Assembly: GCF_001278035.1 (NCBI RefSeq)
Contig: NZ_CP009452.1
Coordinates: 2,017,501 to 2,081,500, forward strand
Direction of reading: 5' to 3'
From: Sphingopyxis sp. 113P3
Lineage (GTDB): Bacteria; Pseudomonadota; Alphaproteobacteria; Sphingomonadales; Sphingomonadaceae
Length of the DNA: 64,000 nucleotides
Made by a program: the position numbers and the translations under genes. Below are positions 1 through 7,422 of this stretch, one piece after another. Within the stretch, counting starts at the first letter, position 1, and every line of letters begins with the position of its first letter. The notes beneath the pieces are model-generated. The model did no database searches and had not been told where the DNA came from. It saw only the letters and a program-made list of their open reading frames with translations.

Positions 1-2
1 AG

Positions 3-452
3 TCTGACCTTGGCGGATTGCTCGACGATCATCAGGTGAGCGTGAGCATCACGCGCATCGGCGGGCCTTTCCGCGCACGGACCAGCGACGCTGACGCGCG
101 GCGCATGGTCGGCCGTCTCGTCACCGCGCTGGTCGATGTGTCCGAGCCCGGCGCAGCCGTCATTGGCCAGCTCGTGACCGATCCCGAGCATGACGACATG
201 CTGCAACTGCGCATCGTGCGCCCCACCGCAATCCGCTCTGCAACGGCCGCCGAACTGCTTGACCCTGGATATAGTCCCGAGGGCGAGGCGCCGGGCGCGG
301 CGATCCTGAGCCTCGGCTTTTCGCTTCGCCTCGTCGACAGCCTCGCGCGCGCCGCGGGCGGACGACTCGATATCGGGCACAATGCCTTGACCTTGCACCT
401 TCGCTCCGCCAACCCGGCGAAGGCGGAAAAGGACGCGTCGCAGGGCGACTAG
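3..452 (+). CDS. Sensor histidine kinase, C-terminal part only (partial at window start)
   Basis: The reading frame is open from base 3, so the N-terminus and phospho-acceptor histidine lie outside the window. The visible 149 residues look like the end of a histidine-kinase ATP-binding (HATPase) domain: a segment GAAILSLGFSLRLVDSL followed by AAGGRLDI and NALTLHL matches the usual G2-box/last-strand layout in which a kinase ends. The classical N and G1 boxes are not evident in what remains. It is followed after 29 bp by a polysaccharide-deacetylase family gene on the same strand, suggesting a shared operon for envelope or polysaccharide control. The kinase call is an inference from the C-terminal pattern; other GHKL ATPases would look similar. 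Confidence 0.5.
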   Translation, partial: SDLGGLLDDHQVSVSITRIGGPFRARTSDADARRMVGRLVTALVDVSEPGAAVIGQLVTDPEHDDMLQLRIVRPTAIRSATAAELLDPGYSPEGEAPGAAILSLGFSLRLVDSLARAAGGRLDIGHNALTLHLRSANPAKAEKDASQGD

Positions 453-481
453 TCCGAAAGAATGCATGGGGGAAGAGAGCG

Positions 482-1504
482 GTGCAGCCGGCGGGCAATT
501 TGTTCAATGTTCCGCAGGCGTCCGATCTGGTGAGGCTCGCGGACGGCGAGCGCCCGCGTTTCTGGGTGACTATCGACACCGAAGAGGATTTCGACTGGTC
601 CCAACCCTTCAGCTGTACCGCCTATTCGCTTGGATCGGTCCCTGCGCTCGCCGAGTGCCAGGCCTATTTCGAGCGCGCCAGCGTGCAGCCCATCTATCTG
701 GTCGACTGGCCCATCGTCACCGATGACCGCGCCCACGACATATTGGGCCGCGCGGCGCAGGAGGGGCGCTGCGAGATCGGGGCGCAGCTTCACCCCTGGG
801 TCAATCCCCCCCACGAGGAGGAGGTGAACGAGAAAAACAGCTACACCGGAAATCTGCCGCGCGCCCTGCAACGCGCCAAGATGACACGGCTGCGCGACGC
901 GATCCGCGACCGCTTCGGTGCTGCACCGCTCGCCTACCGGGCCGGTCGCTACGGCTTGGGCGCCGATACCGCGGCGCTCCTTGCTGAACTTGGTTTTCGG
1001 TGCGACACCTCAGTGCGCGCGGGTTTTGACTATCGCGCGGGTCACGGCCCCGACTATCGCGCGGCGCCGCTTCATCCCTGGTGGGTCGAGACAGATGCGG
1101 GCGCGGTCCTCGAAATCCCCGTGACGACGGTCTTTGGCGGCCTCCTCGGACGCCTGGGACCGTCGGTCTATCATCGCCTCGAGCAGAGCGGTGCGCGCGC
1201 TGCGCTCGCGCGCTTTGGGTTTGTCGAGCGGATCGCGCTCACCCCCGAGGGCATTCCCGCCGAGCGCGCGCTCGAGGCGATCGACATCGCGATTGCCCAG
1301 CAGCTGCCCGTGCTCAACTTCTCCTTCCATTCGCCATCGCTGCAACCGGGAAACACGCCCTATGTGCGCGATGCTGCCGATCTGGAACATTTCTATCGCT
1401 GGTGGGATATGGTCCTTGATCATCTCGCGCGCCGCGGCATTGAGGCGGCGACCGCCGCCGGGATCATCGCAATGGCCGAGCGCGCAAAGCCGCCGATTGC
1501 GTGA
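482..1504 (+). CDS. Polysaccharide deacetylase family protein (WalW-like)
   Basis: A 340-residue protein with a NodB-type carbohydrate esterase pattern: the N-terminal TIDTEEDFDW motif (about residues 30-39) supplies the acidic metal/catalytic residues, and GAQLHPW (about 99-105) supplies the histidine typical of the H-x-H/P region. A second conserved block, FSFHSPSLQPG, lies near residues 282-292. The family removes acetyl groups from polysaccharides; in sphingomonads a relative is called WalW and sits beside a sensor kinase, as here. The start is GTG at 482, chosen because a purine-rich GGGGGAAGAGAG precedes it and no ATG is available before the TIDTEED motif. No signal peptide is evident. 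Substrate is not deducible. Confidence 0.75.
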   Translation: MQPAGNLFNVPQASDLVRLADGERPRFWVTIDTEEDFDWSQPFSCTAYSLGSVPALAECQAYFERASVQPIYLVDWPIVTDDRAHDILGRAAQEGRCEIGAQLHPWVNPPHEEEVNEKNSYTGNLPRALQRAKMTRLRDAIRDRFGAAPLAYRAGRYGLGADTAALLAELGFRCDTSVRAGFDYRAGHGPDYRAAPLHPWWVETDAGAVLEIPVTTVFGGLLGRLGPSVYHRLEQSGARAALARFGFVERIALTPEGIPAERALEAIDIAIAQQLPVLNFSFHSPSLQPGNTPYVRDAADLEHFYRWWDMVLDHLARRGIEAATAAGIIAMAERAKPPIA

Positions 1505-1555
1505 AGCGGCTTGCCAATGCGGCGCGGCCTCCGCTATCGCGCGTTGACCCCTCGG

Positions 1556-1631
1556 GGGCCTGTAGCTCAATGGTTAGAGCTGGCCGCTCATAACGGCTAG
1601 GTTGCGGGTTCGAGTCCTGCCGGGCCCACCA
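1556..1631 (+). tRNA. tRNA with CAU anticodon, probably tRNA-Ile2
   Basis: A full 76-nt cloverleaf: acceptor stem GGGCCTG/CGGGCCC, D-arm GCTC/GAGC, anticodon stem GGCCG/CGGCT with loop CTCATAA (anticodon CAT), T-arm GCGGG TTCGAGT CCTGC, discriminator A and an encoded CCA at 1629-1631. CAU can belong to initiator Met, elongator Met or the lysidine-modified minor Ile tRNA. The CTCATAA loop and the AATGGTTAGAGC D-loop resemble ileX-type tRNA-Ile2 more than elongator Met, and an initiator would carry three G-C pairs at the anticodon stem, which are absent. Isotype is therefore a reasoned choice. Confidence 0.9.
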
Positions 1632-1662
1632 TTCTCCCTGCCGGGGGAGGCCCGTGCCGCTT

Positions 1663-1929
1663 CTACCCCGCTCCCTTCAGCGCGATCACGTCGCCATGCG
1701 CATCCGCCTCGCCCGCGGCCGCGGCCGCGGCCAGCATATGATCATGCTCGGCAAAGACCCGTTCGATATCCTCGCGCTTTTCAAAGATAAGCTTCGCAAC
1801 GCCCGCCGTCATGCCGCCCTCTTCGCCGACCCGGCCGAGGACGCTCGCCAGGTCGGCAAGCGTCGCGCGTTCAGGGGTGGGGTGAAGACCGCCCTTGTCG
1901 TCGCGATAGGCTGTGCATTCGATTGCCAT
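1663..1929 (-). CDS. Conserved hypothetical protein, 88 aa
   Basis: I do not recognise this family. The reading frame can begin at 1986, 1938 or 1929; 1929 is preferred because an AAGGCGG ribosome-binding site lies 8 bases upstream, giving a protein starting MAIECTAYRDDKGGLHP. The product is soluble and mixed acidic/basic, with a helical middle (LADLASVLGRVGEEGG then a KREDIERVFAEHD segment) and an alanine-rich stretch, without signal peptide or membrane segment. It is convergent with the tRNA gene, whose CCA end is only 31 bp from its stop. The balanced composition and codon use look like a real small gene, but no function can be assigned. Confidence 0.55.
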   Translation of the reverse strand: MAIECTAYRDDKGGLHPTPERATLADLASVLGRVGEEGGMTAGVAKLIFEKREDIERVFAEHDHMLAAAAAAGEADAHGDVIALKGAG

Positions 1930-2110
1930 GAGATCCATCCGCCTTGTTTCAAACGATAAAACGCTTTGCCGTGCAAATGGATGCATTCATCCCGGCGCCG
2001 GGGAACCCGAGCAAAAAGAGCTCGTTGGCACTCCCGAGGTCTGCGGGGAATGGCAGGCCTGCGGCGAGGGGCGTTCTTTTGGCTCCTTCGCCTCATGCAA
2101 AGGAGTAACC

Positions 2111-2374
2111 ATGCGTAAGATTGTGATGATGTCCGCTGTGGCGGCGAGCTTTGTGATGGCGCCGATGGCGGCGATGGCTCAGGAAACGGCCACGCCCGCG
2201 CCGACCGAAGAACCGGCCCCGGCCCCGGCGCCTGACGAGGAGCCTGCCCCGACTACTGATCCTGCTCCGAGTGATGAGCCGGCGCCTGCTCCGGCGCCCG
2301 GTGAAGAACCCGCGCCTTCGGATCAGCCGGCTCCGGCTCCGAGCGACGAGCCGGCTCCGGACCCGCAGGGCTGA
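2111..2374 (+). CDS. Small secreted Pro/Ala/Glu-repeat protein
   Basis: An 87-residue protein with a clear Sec signal peptide (MRKIVMMSAVAASFVMAPM, cleavage after AMA near residue 23) and a mature part made almost entirely of short repeats such as EEPAPAPAP, DEPAPAPAP and DQPAPAPSD. Such acidic proline-rich tails are usually extended, unfolded periplasmic or cell-surface linkers. There is no other domain, so the repeat itself is the whole mature protein. The start is ATG at 2111 with AAAGGAG at 2098-2104, spacing 6. A perfect hairpin follows 30 bp after the stop and probably terminates the transcript. Function unknown; spacing or buffering of envelope structures would be a guess. Confidence 0.75.
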   Translation: MRKIVMMSAVAASFVMAPMAAMAQETATPAPTEEPAPAPAPDEEPAPTTDPAPSDEPAPAPAPGEEPAPSDQPAPAPSDEPAPDPQG

Positions 2375-2403
2375 TCCGCGCCTTTTCGCGCCTATCGCCA
2401 GGA

Positions 2404-2429
2404 GGGCGGCAAGGGAAACCTTGCCGCCC
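2404..2429. terminator. Bidirectional hairpin terminator between convergent genes
   Basis: A perfect 11-bp stem GGGCGGCAAGG/CCTTGCCGCCC with a GAAA tetraloop lies between the stop of the secreted repeat protein (plus strand) and the stop of the PhoR-like kinase (minus strand). It lacks a long U-tract on either side, but position and stability suit a terminator shared by both transcripts. Confidence 0.7.
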
Positions 2430-2444
2430 TTCGCTTGTGCGCCA

Positions 2445-3668
2445 TCATTGCGCCGGCGGAAAGCTGACCGATACGCAGCTGCCCCGGCCGACCTCGCTCG
2501 CGATGTCGAGCTGGCCCTGGTGACGCTCGCTGATATGCTTGACGATCGCAAGCCCGAGCCCGGTTCCGCCCACCGCGCGGCTGCGCGCTTCGTCGGCGCG
2601 GTAGAAGCGCTCGGTGAGCCGCGGCAGGTGCGCGGGTGCGATACCGTCTCCCTCGTCGCTGATGCTGAGCCGCACGCGGCCGGCCGCGCGCTCGAGCTTG
2701 ACGATGATCGGCGTCCCTGCGCGGCCATATTTCATCGCATTCGTGATGATATTGTGCGCAAGCTGAGCGAGCTGCGCTGTATCGCCCAATATCGGTAAAG
2801 GATCGCCGGGCCGCGTGAGGACAATATCCTGCGCGCGTGCGTCGTCGCTTTCGCGCAGCTGCGCAACCGTGTCTCCAACGACGGCCGCAAGATCGACCGG
2901 CGTGGTGGGACGGCGGAAGCGGTCGGCCTCGATGCGCGAGATCGACAATAGATCGAGGACGAGTTGCTGCATCCGCCGCGCCTCGCGCTCGATGATCGCG
3001 AGGAAGCGGCGGCGCAGCGCTGGATCGGCATCGCCGCTTGGGTCCTGCAGCGTCTCGACATAGCCCAGAATAGCAGCGAGCGGGGTGCGCAGCTCGTGGC
3101 TGGCGTTGGCGACGAAGTCCGACCGCATCCGCTCGGCGGCGTCGATTGCCGAGCGGTCGGAGAGGATGATGATGCGCTCGTCCTCCGGCAGCGCGGCGGT
3201 GCGCATCGTCCAGCGCTGGCCAGGGCGCGGGAAATCGACGAGGCTTACCTCCCGCGCAGTCCCGGACATTCCCCCGTCTGCCAGCCATTCTACCACGGCG
3301 GGATGGCGGATCGCGGTGCGGATGTCGGCCCCGGTGATATGGGGGCCGAGCAGTTCGACCGCGGCATCGTTTGCAAAGGTAACGACATTGTCTCTGGTAC
3401 CGATGAACGGATCCGTTTCGTGGCCGGCCCAGCGCGCAAAGCCGGGGTGGCGGAGCAACGAGGGGGCGGAAGAGGGCAGGGTCGAGGTCGCAGCATGCGC
3501 ATCGGTCACCGCCCCGGGCACGGCTGCATAGACGATTGCGGCCGCGGCGAAGCCGGCGAGGGAAAGGAGGGCGACCGCGAGTGGCTGGCCCCCCGCCAGC
3601 GCGGCGAGAACCGCCGCAATTGCGATCAGCGTCAGCGCGATGATCAGGCTGGACAGGCGATCGAACAT
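2445..3668 (-). CDS. phoR: PhoR-like sensor histidine kinase
   Basis: A 407-residue membrane kinase. Two N-terminal hydrophobic helices (about residues 6-25 and 29-50) are followed by a PAS-like segment (about 75-170), the dimerisation/phospho-acceptor box HELRTPLAAILGY with His191, an N-box NIITNAMKYG, a G1 box DEGDGIAP and a G2 box GGTGLGLAIVKHI. This order and length are those of PhoR, which phosphorylates PhoB when phosphate is scarce. Neither phoB nor pst genes are adjacent, so the PhoR name rests on architecture; a paralogous kinase is possible. The start at 3668 (MFDRLSS) is preferred to the longer ATG at 3710 because it begins directly before the first membrane helix. Confidence 0.75.
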   Translation of the reverse strand: MFDRLSSLIIALTLIAIAAVLAALAGGQPLAVALLSLAGFAAAAIVYAAVPGAVTDAHAATSTLPSSAPSLLRHPGFARWAGHETDPFIGTRDNVVTFANDAAVELLGPHITGADIRTAIRHPAVVEWLADGGMSGTAREVSLVDFPRPGQRWTMRTAALPEDERIIILSDRSAIDAAERMRSDFVANASHELRTPLAAILGYVETLQDPSGDADPALRRRFLAIIEREARRMQQLVLDLLSISRIEADRFRRPTTPVDLAAVVGDTVAQLRESDDARAQDIVLTRPGDPLPILGDTAQLAQLAHNIITNAMKYGRAGTPIIVKLERAAGRVRLSISDEGDGIAPAHLPRLTERFYRADEARSRAVGGTGLGLAIVKHISERHQGQLDIASEVGRGSCVSVSFPPAQ

Positions 3669-3806
3669 CGCGTTCGCGCCTCGCACGCGCAGCCTTGACG
3701 CGCAAGCCATTCGCGCAGCTTAAATCCTTGCCGCGCGAGTGTGCCAAAGCGGGATGGGGACGGAGGTCCTGCGGCTTTTCCTTTTCGCGCGGGGCGCGGA
3801 TAGGCT

Positions 3807-4232
3807 ATGCGTTTGGGCATGGAAAAGAGCGACACTCCGGCCGGATGCACCGGCGAGGCGGATGAGGCCGTTCCCTCGCGCCGCAGGATGCTCGCGCTCG
3901 GCGCGGCGGGCGTCTCGACGGCGCTCACGATCCGTCCGGCCTTTGCCCAGACCGCCGTGTCGGTGATAAACTGCGAGATACCCGTGCCCGGCGCTACAGC
4001 GGCGGGCCAGTATGTCGACGGCCAGGGCCAGCTTGTTCCGGCTGGAACCAAGGGTGCCTTTCCCGGTTCGCCGCGCCCCTTTACCGGCGAAGAGGTCAAG
4101 CGCGCCTTCCGCGGCCAGACGCTGCCGGGCACTAGCTACGAACAGTCGCAGGCCTATCTCCAGTATATCCGGCGCTTGCAGGCGGGCCAGTCGGGCTTTA
4201 CCTGTTTCGCATCGATCCAGATGCCCCGCTGA
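3807..4232 (+). CDS. Tat-exported hypothetical protein
   Basis: A 141-residue protein with a twin-arginine leader: SRRRMLALGAAG at residues 24-35, a hydrophobic stretch and a probable cleavage after AFA near residue 47. The mature part of about 94 residues has two cysteines (in NCEIPVPG and TFTCFAS-like contexts, here GFTCFAS) that could pair, and is rich in Gly, Gln and Thr. I do not recognise the family. Start choice is uncertain: ATG at 3807 has GGATAGG close by, while ATG at 3819 would shorten it by four residues. The window also encodes TatABC, which would carry it. It sits alone between divergent phoR and the FAH gene. Confidence 0.6.
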   Translation: MRLGMEKSDTPAGCTGEADEAVPSRRRMLALGAAGVSTALTIRPAFAQTAVSVINCEIPVPGATAAGQYVDGQGQLVPAGTKGAFPGSPRPFTGEEVKRAFRGQTLPGTSYEQSQAYLQYIRRLQAGQSGFTCFASIQMPR

Positions 4233-4292
4233 CCATCGACTTCCTTTGAAGCGATGGCGGCTTTGCTGCGCATCGCAGACAAAGGATATTGC

Positions 4293-5294
4293 GTGAAACT
4301 AGCTTCGCTCAAGGCCGGCCGCGACGGACGGCTCGTTGTCGTCTCGGATGATCTTGCCTGGTGCGCGGATGCGGCGTCCATCGCGCCGACGATGCAGAAT
4401 GCGCTCGACAATTGGGACGAGGTCGCCCCGCGGCTCGCCGCGCTGGCCGAGGACCTCAACCATGATGCGATCCCGAAGGAGCGCTTTCATGAGCGCGACG
4501 CGGCCTCGCCGCTGCCGCGCGCCTTTCAGTGGGCCGATGGCAGCGCCTATGTGAACCATGTCGCGCTGGTCCGGCAGGCCCGCGGGGCGGAGATGCCCGA
4601 CAGCTTCTGGCACGATCCGCTCATGTATCAGGGCGGCAGCGACGGGTTTCTGGGCCCGCGCGACCCCATTCCGCTCGGTGATCCGGCGTGGGGCTGCGAC
4701 ATGGAAGCTGAAGTTGTCGTGGTGACAGGTGACGTGCCGGCGGGCATCGACGCGGGGTCGGCGCGCGACAGGATCCTGCTCGTCGGGCTCACCAACGACG
4801 TTTCGCTGCGCGGTCTGATTCCGGCCGAGCTCGCCAAAGGGTTCGGTTTCTTTCAGTCCAAGCCCGCAAGCGCGATGTCGCCGGTTTTTGTGACCCCTGC
4901 CTCGCTTGGCGACCGGTGGCGCGATGGCAAGCTTCACGGAACGCTTTGCGTTGACCTCAACGGAACGCCGCTCGGCCGCGCCGACGCCGGGGTCGACATG
5001 ACCTTCGACTTTGGCGCTCTCATCGCGCACGCGGCAAAGACCCGCAACCTCGGGGCCGGGACGATCATCGGCTCGGGCACCGTGTCGAACCGCGACGCGG
5101 GCGGAGGGCCGGGCAAGCCGATCGCCGAGGGCGGGCTCGGCTATAGTTGCCTCGCCGAGGTGCGGACGGTCGAGACGATCCTTCAAGGCGAACCCAAGAC
5201 CCCCTTTATGAAAAAGGGCGATACGGTGCGTATCTGGATGGATGACGAGCGCCACCACAGCATCTTCGGGGCGATCGAGCAGCAGGTCGCCTAA
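4293..5294 (+). CDS. Fumarylacetoacetate hydrolase (FAH) family protein
   Basis: A 333-residue enzyme beginning MKLASLKAGRDGRL, the usual opening of this FAH subfamily. The C-terminal FAH fold shows the metal-binding acidic pair in DMEAEVVVVTGD (about residue 148 onward) and the conserved LVGLTNDVSLRGL, GTVSNRDAGGG and RIWMDDERHHSIFGAIEQ segments. Members hydrolyse or hydrate C-C bonds in diketo-acids of aromatic catabolism. GTG at 4293 is the start, with AAAGGA at 4281-4286 and spacing 6; the upstream ATG at 4254 would add residues with no family counterpart. A maiA gene also occurs near the end of the window, so tyrosine/homogentisate breakdown is one possible role, but they are not linked. 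Confidence 0.85.
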   Translation: MKLASLKAGRDGRLVVVSDDLAWCADAASIAPTMQNALDNWDEVAPRLAALAEDLNHDAIPKERFHERDAASPLPRAFQWADGSAYVNHVALVRQARGAEMPDSFWHDPLMYQGGSDGFLGPRDPIPLGDPAWGCDMEAEVVVVTGDVPAGIDAGSARDRILLVGLTNDVSLRGLIPAELAKGFGFFQSKPASAMSPVFVTPASLGDRWRDGKLHGTLCVDLNGTPLGRADAGVDMTFDFGALIAHAAKTRNLGAGTIIGSGTVSNRDAGGGPGKPIAEGGLGYSCLAEVRTVETILQGEPKTPFMKKGDTVRIWMDDERHHSIFGAIEQQVA

Positions 5295-5296
5295 AA

Positions 5297-5328
5297 CCAA
5301 AAAAGGGGCGGGAGATGCCTCCCGCCCC
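5297..5328 (-). terminator. Intrinsic terminator of the tad operon
   Basis: A perfect 10-bp stem GGGGCGGGAG/CTCCCGCCCC with an ATGC loop (5305-5328). On the minus strand it is followed directly by six T residues, so it reads as a classical Rho-independent terminator 28 bp past the stop of tadC. On the plus strand no T-tract follows, so it serves mainly the minus strand. Confidence 0.88.
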
Positions 5329-5356
5329 CCGGATGGTCGAGCTTGCCTCCGCTCGG

Positions 5357-6388
5357 TTAGGACATCGACCCCGCGAGCGCGTCCTTGAGCGAACAGGCTG
5401 CGGGTCCAAGGATCACGATGAAGAGGCACGGCAGGATGAAGAGGATCAGCGGCACCGTCATGATCGCCGGAAGCCGGGCTGCCTTTTCCTCCGCGCGCAT
5501 CATGCGCTCGTTGCGGAATTCTGCTGAAAGAACGCGCAAGGCGCTCGCGAGCGGCGTGCCGTATTTTTCGGTCTGGATCATGGTCGTGACGACGCCCTTC
5601 ACCGAATCAAGATCGACGCGATAGGCGAGATTCTCGAACGCCTGGCGGCGCTCGGTGAGGAAGCCGAGTTCGATCGAGGTCAGCGCAAACTCCTCACCGA
5701 GTTCGGGATAGGCCCGGCCCAGTTCCTTGGCGACGCGACTGAAGGCGGCATCGACGGTGAGGCCCGCCTCGGCGCAGATCACGAGGAGGTCGAGCGCGTC
5801 GGGAAGCCCCTTTCGGATGGCGTCGGTGCGCTTCTGCCGCTTGTTGTCCACGAAGAGGTCGGGCGCCTTGTAGCCGAGAAGCAGGGCCCCCATCGTCGCG
5901 GCGGAGCGCTTGAAGGGCGTAAGGTCGGGCCACAGATCGATGCCATAGATCAGCAAGGCGGCAAGACCGCCGAGGAGAATCGGCAGTACGAGCCGCCCGA
6001 AGATCACCGCAACCGCCAGATCCTTCGAGCGGATGCCGGCCTGCGCGAGCTTTTGCTGCACGTCCTTGATCTGCTCGTCCTGAAGCACCTGCAGCTTGCC
6101 GAGGAAACTGCGCATCTTGTCGGCCGTCTGGTTCTTGCGAACCAGCTTGACGCGGCGCTTTGCGGTCGACGCCGTGATGCCTGCCTTGAGCTGTTCGCGG
6201 CGATCGTTGAGCGCCTTGACCCGCTTGGCCATGGGGTCGCGAACGGTGAGCGCGCCATAGACGGCGAGCAGCACGGCGAAGACGCCCACTGCAGCAAGCA
6301 TGGTCGCCGCCCAGACGACGTCGACGCCCAACAGCGTGGGTCCGGCCTGGCGTCCGGAGAAGGCGGCGAGGACGAGATTGCTGTTCAC
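5357..6388 (-). CDS. tadC: Tad/Flp pilus inner-membrane platform protein TadC
   Basis: A 343-residue GspF/TadC-family protein, last gene of the minus-strand pilus operon. It has an N-terminal membrane helix (about 22-45), a basic cytoplasmic segment rich in Lys/Arg, a membrane pair near 125-165, the T2SF core with PDALDLLVICAEAGLTVDAA and a C-terminal helix pair ending VPLILFILPCLFIVILGPA. TadB and TadC form the platform on which the motor ATPase acts to assemble Flp pili. It follows tadB with a 10-bp gap and is closed by the strong hairpin at 5305-5328. Typical length for the family is about 320-340, so it appears intact. Confidence 0.9.
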   Translation of the reverse strand: MNSNLVLAAFSGRQAGPTLLGVDVVWAATMLAAVGVFAVLLAVYGALTVRDPMAKRVKALNDRREQLKAGITASTAKRRVKLVRKNQTADKMRSFLGKLQVLQDEQIKDVQQKLAQAGIRSKDLAVAVIFGRLVLPILLGGLAALLIYGIDLWPDLTPFKRSAATMGALLLGYKAPDLFVDNKRQKRTDAIRKGLPDALDLLVICAEAGLTVDAAFSRVAKELGRAYPELGEEFALTSIELGFLTERRQAFENLAYRVDLDSVKGVVTTMIQTEKYGTPLASALRVLSAEFRNERMMRAEEKAARLPAIMTVPLILFILPCLFIVILGPAACSLKDALAGSMS

Positions 6389-6398
6389 GGCCGTTCCC

Positions 6399-7364
6399 TC
6401 AGATCTCGAAGCTGATCATGCGCGACATGATGAACGCGCCGATGCTCATCCAGACGAGGCCGCCGAGCCCGGTCACGATGAGACGCTGTTCGTGGAAGAA
6501 GCCCGAGAGATATTCAGGGTTCATCGACCACACGATGCCGAACACGAAGAAGGGCAGGGCGCCGACGATATAGGCCGAGGCCTTGGCCTCCGACGACATG
6601 GCGCGGATCTTGAGCTTCATCTGCGCGCGCTTGCGCAGCACGTCCGAGAGATTTCCGAGCGTCTCGGCAAGATTGCCGCCGGTCTCTCGCTGGATCGCGA
6701 TCGTGATGCAGAAAAACTGGAACTCGGGGGTTCCGAGCATCTCGGCCGATTCCTGCAGCGCTGCCTCCATCGTGTTCCCGATGCGGATGCGCTCGACCAC
6801 TCCGCGAAATTCCTCGCCGACGGGTCCCGGAAGCTCCTGGCTGACCACCTGGAAGGTTTCGGTCACCGGAAGCCCCGATTTCAGACCGCGAACGAGCAGG
6901 TCGATCGCGTCGGGAAAGCGCGTGTTGAAGGCCGCGACGCGCCGCTTGATCAGCCGGCCCGTCACCAGATAGGGCACACCGACCGCCGCCATCACGCCGA
7001 TCAGCGCGGCGAGCACGAAGGGCGTGCGAAGCACGAGGAGCGCGCCGGTCATCACCACGAACAGCCCCATCGATGCGAACATATACTGGCTGACCGTCCA
7101 GCCCTTGCCCGTCCGGCGCAGGCGCAATTCCATCTGCTCGCGCCGCGGCATGAGGCTGGAGAGGCTGCTCCCTCGCCCGCTCGCTGCCTGGATCGTCTTG
7201 CGCATCTGGGCCGCGACCACCGCTTCGGTCGACGCGGCGTGGCGGTCCTTCATCATCGCGAGGCGGCGGCTCTTCGACTTGCTGACCGACGGTCCGCCGA
7301 ACAGCAGAACGACGAGGACGAAAGCCAGGAAGCAGGCCGCGATAATCAGCGTAGGCAGGGTCAT
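6399..7364 (-). CDS. tadB: Tad/Flp pilus inner-membrane platform protein TadB
   Basis: A 321-residue T2SF-domain membrane protein: N-terminal helix (about 3-24), a pair of helices around 93-130, the cytoplasmic T2SF core with FPDAIDLLVRGLKSGLPVTE (about 151-170) and LPGPVGEEF, and C-terminal helices at about 255-275 and 295-315. TadB pairs with TadC in the inner-membrane platform of the Flp pilus machine. In other alphaproteobacterial loci the cpaF/tadA ATPase gene lies directly before tadB; here only 58 bp separate tadB from cpaE and no ATPase remnant is visible in that gap. Confidence 0.9.
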   Translation of the reverse strand: MTLPTLIIAACFLAFVLVVLLFGGPSVSKSKSRRLAMMKDRHAASTEAVVAAQMRKTIQAASGRGSSLSSLMPRREQMELRLRRTGKGWTVSQYMFASMGLFVVMTGALLVLRTPFVLAALIGVMAAVGVPYLVTGRLIKRRVAAFNTRFPDAIDLLVRGLKSGLPVTETFQVVSQELPGPVGEEFRGVVERIRIGNTMEAALQESAEMLGTPEFQFFCITIAIQRETGGNLAETLGNLSDVLRKRAQMKLKIRAMSSEAKASAYIVGALPFFVFGIVWSMNPEYLSGFFHEQRLIVTGLGGLVWMSIGAFIMSRMISFEI

Positions 7365-7422
7365 GATCGTACGTCCGATTAGCGATGGGAACGACAGAGG
7401 TCCGCTTTGTTCTGCGATCTCG

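Noticed and set aside
2392..3747. 451-codon minus-strand frame overlapping phoR
   Set aside because: Different frame over the same region as the clear histidine kinase; Arg-rich translation only.
6300..7382. 360-codon plus-strand frame opposite tadB
   Set aside because: His/Arg-rich antisense translation; the minus-strand TadB is well supported.
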